The notes below the pieces were generated by a model that had not been told where the DNA came from, did no database searches, and saw nothing but the letters and a program-made list of their open reading frames with translations. A stretch of DNA of 64,000 nucleotides from Angiostrongylus vasorum (Eukaryota; Nematoda; Chromadorea; Rhabditida; Metastrongylidae): contig JADANN010000443.1 of assembly GCA_018806985.1 (NCBI GenBank), forward strand, positions 4,462,667 to 4,526,666. Direction: 5' to 3'. This document shows, piece by piece, positions 58,880 to 64,000 of the stretch. The stretch's first letter is position 1. The number at the start of each line of letters is the position of its first letter. Position numbers and translations under genes: made by a program.

Positions 58880-59500
58880 GTGGCACACCCCCAGATGGTG
58901 GATAAGAGATTAATCGTGGATCAGCGATTCTCTGACACAGAGGTGGATGCAGGAGAGGAACTCGTTGATTCTGTTTCTCTAATTTGACATATACTCTCTA
59001 TGTTCAGGAGGACGTTTTCATGAATGCGTGCGTGGATGTATTTTCGTTCATGGGGATTGCATTTTAAGAGTCAACCAGGCAAAAGTCTGCAATCAAATGA
59101 CTTGGTAATACATGGAAGGCTGTTTAGAAATCGCCTCCAACAAATAAATTCCTCGTCTACCTTGCGAGAGACTGACAAGTTACCTCTGAGAATATCCAGC
59201 CCACACCTTCAGAGCTGAGCAAACCATGCGTGGGTACTAAATGCTAAATACAACAAAATAAGCGGACCAAGCTGTCAAAGATAAGGTGGACCAGAGACAT
59301 AAAACAGAATTGATGGATAAGAAATGCTGACGACTTGATTCCTCGTGGTATCAATCGCACAGCAGGAAGACTACCGGTCTGACGGTTGATGCTTTCACGA
59401 AAACCCTAGGAGAAGACATGAAGTTCAGTGATTCCCTATGGCAAGCAGAATCCACTGGACTAATCATGCACACCACATAAGAGGTGACAGTGATGCTATT
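58880..59500 (+). mobile_element. RTE-A internally deleted derivative (leader + 3' end)
   Basis: 58885-59262 matches the RTE-A leader. It is joined directly at about 59263 to the last ~230 nt of the element (AAGATAAGGTGGACCAG; compare 42915 onward) and ends with the GAGGTGACAG tail. Endonuclease and RT are absent. It has the same design as the RTE-B short derivatives, but in the other RTE family. Confidence 0.7.
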
Positions 59501-59674
59501 TTCGTAATTTGATGATCAAAAAATAACTGTTGTAAATGAATCATTGTTAAATCTCGAGAAGAAGCTTGATGTTTAGCTGGATCATAAATGATGAGCTGAT
59601 TCGATCCTAAACAAGCAACGATACATAAGATGTAGAGATTCTAAAAACGAGAAGAGAATAACAGTGTTAAAGAC

Positions 59675-60014
59675 ATTCCAGCTAATTCACAATGTTGACT
59701 TCCTATTTACTGCCTTTTCCTAGCTTTCTTGGTAGGGTATTATTTATGAAACAACCACAGTGATGCTGAGATATTTGCAAAACTCCGGGCCGCAGGTGTC
59801 TACGGTGAGGAAGGAACGCGCTATTGTCCTTTCCGGGGAGTAACGCGCTCACCACCACACCGTGCGGGTCCTTCGTTTCGCCTGTCTCTCAGCTAGTTCA
59901 ATCGATCACTGCTATCAGCAATCACCCGTCAACGGGATTGATCTGAGGAGCCCAAATCGGCATTGAGTCCAGTTAAGCTGAGGCTATAGTTGAAACTCAC
60001 AATTCTAGCTAATT
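59675..60014 (-). mobile_element. SINE-1 full monomer with 13-bp target duplication
   Basis: The body is 59688-60001. The flanks are ATTCCAGCTAATT (59675-59687) and ATTCTAGCTAATT (60002-60014), with one mismatch. It contains the whole consensus from CTCAGCTTAACTGG to the GTAAATAGG-type end, so it is the reference for a monomeric copy. Confidence 0.8.
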
Positions 60015-60980
60015 TTCAAATCCTGTGTCCTTCATGGAGAGTCTTCCACAGTTATTCAACCTCCATCGCTATAAATGCACCTGTGTAATACTTTCTTAAT
60101 AAAAAAGATGTAGTATGTAAACTGTCGTCATGCAAAGATCTTCAAGACCTCTAATGGACTGATTACATTTATTCGTATTGTTAGAGGACCATTGTCTTCG
60201 ATAGAAATTTGGTGAACTTCACCGTTTCGCACAAATTGACATGACGGTAAAAATCGGGAGCATCGTCATACTTAATTTATTATTGTTTGATCTGAAACTG
60301 ATTTTAAAGGTTATAAGGCATTTATAACCAGTCATTTAGCAAGCCATAAAGCACACAATTAATGATATTGGTTACTAGTAAGGTGTATAGTGAAAAAATC
60401 ACCTGGACGGCCAAAATGGCTACGCATAGTGGAGTCAGGCTGATGACGAAAAGTGCCTTCTCAATCATACCTGATATCAGTACACATGGAAGCATGTTTT
60501 CTATATGGTAGAAATAAAACGTGAAATATTATGTAGAAACGAGAAACGAAGTGTTATTCTGAAAAAAAAATCAACTTTGGTTGTGTATGAGGTGACGTAG
60601 TGAAGAGATTTAAGGCTTACGATAAAATTGAGAATGCTACATAACCTTAGTTTCTTCTTTATTATGAAACACAGGAATGAAATGGTTTTGGAACACTGGA
60701 CAATCACTGCTGCCAACCATCAGCATCCTGCATAAAAGGGCATCACCGAGTGAGTATGTCTCATTCGAGAGATCGTCCGCTGAGGAAGACACAACTCGAT
60801 TTGAAGACGAACAAGCCACATCGAAACGAAGGAGAACTGTGGACTACTGACTCGGATCATCGGTTCTGATGAAGACGAAGGCGTCGAAACAGCCGAAATA
60901 GATCTGTTTACCAACCTCGTGTAAGCTTATCAAAGAAACAATACAAATGGTTTTTAGTTGCAATATTTTACTTTTTCTTT
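60015..60980. other. Intergenic or 5' region of GUSB, no firm gene
   Basis: The missing GUSB signal-peptide exon may lie here. A plus-strand frame at 60722-60845 (KRASPSEYVSFERSSAEED... to RRRTVDY, TGA) is acidic/basic and looks codon-like, but it has no partner exon that I can find. Confidence 0.35.
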
Positions 60981-60984
60981 ATTT

Positions 60985-61090
60985 CCTATTATTTCTTCAT
61001 GGCAGGGAATTTTACCCGGAAAACATAACCTCGGGTTCGAATCTGGCCTGGGGTTCCACGTTTCGCAGACATCTTGGCATCATTGCCTTT
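60985..61090. repeat. SINE-1 rearranged copy
   Basis: The reversed tail (CTTTATTTCCTATTATTTC, CATGGCAGGG) is joined to the forward centre (CCTCGGGTTCGAATCTGGCC, a perfect B box, and CATCTTGGCATCATTG). This resembles the arrangement at 17.4 kb. Confidence 0.6.
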
Positions 61091-61169
61091 TCTAGTTAAT
61101 TCATTTCGGTTTTTGTTCGAAATATTACATCGCCCTCATTTGCCCAGCCTACTATTCTAGCACTGTGTT

Positions 61170-61720
61170 ATGCAGTACAGATGTCGGCTGATACTTCAAC
61201 CACGTCAAGAATACTGCGCACTACACATAGAGCGTTTGAACGATGCCGTATGAAATATTATAATACCCACACACAACATATAGCCGAAATGCTTAGCTCC
61301 GATTTTCGAAATCTGTCTCATACTCGGGATTTAGCAAAATATACATCAATAGTGAAACATAAATGGGCCGGTTATCTAGTGAGAAGAAAAGAAGACCTTT
61401 CGACAAGCAGAACTGCAGAACAGACTCCAAGAGGATGCAGACGTACCCTAAAGCGCCCACTTACAGTTGGGCGGACGATTTCGCAACTAGAGACAATCAG
61501 CTGTACTCGCAACCGCAGTTGCTTTACAAATCACGGTATGAGCTTCGCACCCGCCAACATGCTGATATAAAACCACCTTCACGGACAACAAATGCGAGGG
61601 AAAGGAACCAACTGAAAATGTGGTGGAGTCTGCAGAACTCCTGAAGACGGGATGTCCAATTATCCAGGCAAGTACTGTTTACAGGAATCTCTGCAGTCTT
61701 AGATGAATATAAGTCACAAA
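61170..61720 (+). mobile_element. RTE-type RT C-terminal fragment (third lineage)
   Basis: The plus frame 61181-61570 reads YNTHTQHIAEML, LSHTRDLAKY, VKHKWAGYLVRRKED. This matches the conserved RTE tail block ([10 protein letters not shown] in RTE-A) in a different family. It is frameshifted near 61400. A piece related to the RTE-B leader (CTGCCTGTGGTGGTGAAGAC) follows at about 61735-61800. Confidence 0.6.
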
Positions 61721-62194
61721 CCAGCACATCTCCCTACAATCGCATAAAGGGTTGTAACTGCCTGTGGTGGTGAAGACGTGGTAACGCCAGGAATTTCAGG
61801 GAAAACCACTCTCGGCCGTCATTCAGCAGTTTCATTCAGAAGAGAATACAAAGCTAAATTCATGGCTTAACGGTCACACGAGTAAGACTTTTTCCGTCCA
61901 TGATAGTTTCAATATAACGAATGAACGTGAAAGCAAAGGCATTCGTATTTTGTGCCATGGTTTGTCACCTAGATATTCAATCGTTCGCTGCTATTTACCC
62001 ACAGCAAGTTACCATAGTATAGTAGGAAAAGATAGTTCTGACTAAGCGTATTTCAGAGCTTCAAATATGGAAGGTAGCCGAACATCATCCCATTCACGCA
62101 CGAATCAGTTTCCTTCTATGTATTTTGAGTCATATCAGTTCATTCTCAACGTTAATGCTTTATAATGCTCAATTTTGTGCAATTTGATTCACTT

Positions 62195-62555
62195 TAGTGT
62201 ACGAGTGATACAGCGGTTAGAGATGCCTTGCAACACACTCACCGCTGTCGATTCAAGCTTGCCACGGGATTGTCAACCTCCTTTCTTTCGTTTCCTTTTC
62301 GCGTGAGCAAATTCTTGCTAAACTTGTGTGTAGGGATATTCTCTCCGATCTACAAAGGTTGACGAGAGTCGTCTGTCGGTGGTGAAGACCTGGAAACGCT
62401 TTAATAGAGGCATTGAGGATCTCCATGGAGATAGACTTGACCAACGTTACAATGGATCCATGAAGAAAACAAAATTCTCCAGCTTTGAACGAACACACAT
62501 GCAAATCTGAATACATTCGTAGATGACAAATGCGAGAAAATAAAGCGAATGAAAT
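62195..62555 (+). repeat. Putative SINE-3 copy
   Basis: GTGATACAGCGGTTAGAGATG (A-box region), GTCGATTCAAGC (B-box-like), then the blocks TCCGATCTACAAAGG and CCTGGAAACGCT shared with 20.4 kb. Confidence 0.45.
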
Positions 62556-62559
62556 AAGT

Positions 62560-63115
62560 GATAAGATGCGCACTGTATGTGATGTCGAATAAAATGCACC
62601 GCAACCGAAAAAAGGAGATCATATTGGATGGAGCGCCGAGTGAGAATAGCTCATTGAGGCATTTCTCCACTCCACTGAACACTACTCGCTATGTCGATCG
62701 GCAGTGGACGGTCGAGTTGAATCATCCGGCTCTGAAGAGTGCCAAGGCACCGAAACGTTAGCCTAGTGAGGGTCACGTAACAGCCTCGTATTAGCTTAAC
62801 CATATATGGGAAAATTAACTGATTTTGCATTAATACGTAGGGCCCTATGTTTAAATCTGCATGTCAGTGGCATCCATTTTACACTTAATTTCTCGGTGCG
62901 TTTGCTACCAAATGATGTCAACAATCTCCCACGCTTCTAGAACATTTCGAACTCTTGGATACAAAGGGAAAAGAAATTGTCTATTGTAGAACTGCACTGC
63001 TATTTCCATTTGATAGACAGTTTTACAATATGTGTGAATTAGTATCGAAATCTTTGCATACACCTATTACACAACAGCCATGATGCAGTGATCAGAAATG
63101 AATTAACAAGCAGAA
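62560..63115. other. Intergenic, nothing firm
   Basis: Frame 62558-62761 (+) has no known domain. No repeat family is recognised here. Confidence 0.35.
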
Positions 63116-63124
63116 ACTGGTTAC

Positions 63125-63366
63125 AACGGGTGCGTGTGGCGTAGTGGTCGGAGGCTTTCACGCGTGGAATCACTACAGCTGCCATTTGGGCGTCCGCATT
63201 TTTGGCTTCTTCTCCTTTGTAGGAAAAAAAGAGAACCTTGTTCGAAGCAAGCGGTGTACGATCTCGTGGTGTATTGAGACAACAGGGACATCGTTTGGTT
63301 TTTAAAACAGAACCTATTTATCATTATTATTATCATTTTTAATTATTAATTATTATTATTATTATT
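63125..63366 (-). repeat. SINE-2 head fragment, RTE-A endonuclease fragment and (ATT)n
   Basis: 63125-63160 is the first ~35 nt of SINE-2 (TGCGTGTGGCGTAGTGGTCG, plus sense). 63180-63315 matches RTE-A in minus sense near its [13 protein letters not shown] segment (compare 5820-5935). An (ATT)n run closes it at 63318-63366. Confidence 0.55.
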
Positions 63367-63407
63367 ACGCAGTCCATTTCATTATGATGCCTTTCATTAG
63401 AGGTGAG

Positions 63408-63690
63408 TGAGGCGCGCTTAACGCAATGGTTAGAGGCTGCCTGCATTACACATGGGATCGATTCCACGCCCTAGGCTCACCAAACCTTCCATCCCTTCGA
63501 TTTCAGCAAATTGGTACTAGACTTGCCTGAGAGGATAGCAGCACTGGCTTGATACATCGGTAGGCCGCCGCGAGTCATTGTAAAGGCCAGATATGCATTC
63601 AATCACCTCCAACGATACTTAATGAAGTCGAATGCATCCCTCAGGGATTGATCAATGCCGAGAGCTTTTTTATCCTTTTACCGTAGTGTC
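63408..63690 (+). mobile_element. SINE-2 (tRNA-derived)
   Basis: GGCGCGCTTAACGCAATGG, GGGATCGATTCCACGC (B box), CTTGATACATCGGTAGGCCG, ATACTTAATGAAGTCGAATG. It is a long forward copy near the window end. Confidence 0.75.
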
Positions 63691-63876
63691 TTACTGGACT
63701 AAATCTCGCTTGTTCAGTGGCTTTATCATCCAAAATAGATAATTCGACGGAAAAACAGTTTTTGTGGGCTTCCAAAAAAAATTCAGGATCTCACCATGCT
63801 AGAACAAAAATTACTGTATATCATTTGTAGAGATTTGCAGGTTCTAATGGTCGTCATTTCAACAGGTACAGCTCAA

Positions 63877-63928
63877 TATTATATATATATATATAATATA
63901 TATATATATTATATATATATATATATAG
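63877..63928. repeat. (TA)n microsatellite
   Basis: About 50 bp of almost pure TA with two phase slips. It may extrude as a cruciform. Confidence 0.95.
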
Positions 63929-64000
63929 TGTCGTCAAAGTTGTAAGGATGAATTGTTCGAGGAAGCGTAGAAACAGCCCAATGAACGATGAGTGGTAAAT

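Noticed and set aside
60722..60845. Terminal-exon-like frame ending RRRTVDY
   Set aside because: Codon-like, but the acceptor is weak and no upstream exon could be found; kept only as a note in the intergenic entry.

Overview
This window is eukaryotic. It holds split genes with short AT-rich introns, GT donors and TTTCAG-type acceptors, and it is crowded with degraded retrotransposons. The proteins are animal-type, and the gene content together with the RTE-, mariner- and tRNA-SINE-type repeats suggests a parasitic clade V (strongylid or hookworm-like) nematode. That placement is an inference: nothing was searched. No prokaryotic, viral or CRISPR feature is seen.

Genes, left to right. (1) 100-2602 (+): a BRE-4-like beta-1,4-GalT-family glycosyltransferase, missing its 5' end. 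(2) 3289-18737 (-): a WDTC1/adipose-type WD40+TPR protein in about 13 exons, with introns full of transposons. (3) 20919-21208 (-): a possible two-exon, 56-residue gene. (4) 24574-29332 (-): a TAK1/MAP3K7-like kinase, N-terminus unresolved. (5) 30064-30759 (-): an unrecognised three-exon gene of 170 residues. (6) 31075-37719 (+): a CEP97-like centriolar LRR protein with a coiled coil and a Fn3-like C-terminus; its start is about 315 bp from that of gene 5. (7) 38133-58778 (-): a beta-glucuronidase in 14 visible exons over 20 kb, lacking the signal-peptide exon. (8) 54137-54613 (+): an unrecognised spliced frame inside a GUSB intron. Reading phase was followed exon by exon; exceptions are stated.

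Repeats fill the rest. RTE-A lies at 3.9-8.4, 21.3, 23.0-24.2, 39.8-43.2, 58.9-59.5 and 63.2 kb. RTE-B lies at 47.3-50.45 kb, and five short elements consist of its 5' leader plus its 3' tail (15.6, 26.7, 27.8, 43.8, 47.7 kb). Two mariners lie at 11.3-12.5 and 45.47-47.09 kb. There are at least two tRNA-derived SINE families.

The most notable observations are these. SINE-1 often occurs as a long inverted dimer, and two dimers are bounded by perfect 12- and 14-bp target-site duplications, so the fold-back form seems to move as a unit. RTE-B has a chain of internally deleted derivatives with target-site duplications. One GUSB exon has AA where the acceptor AG should be. The CEP97-like protein carries an unexpected Fn3-like end.
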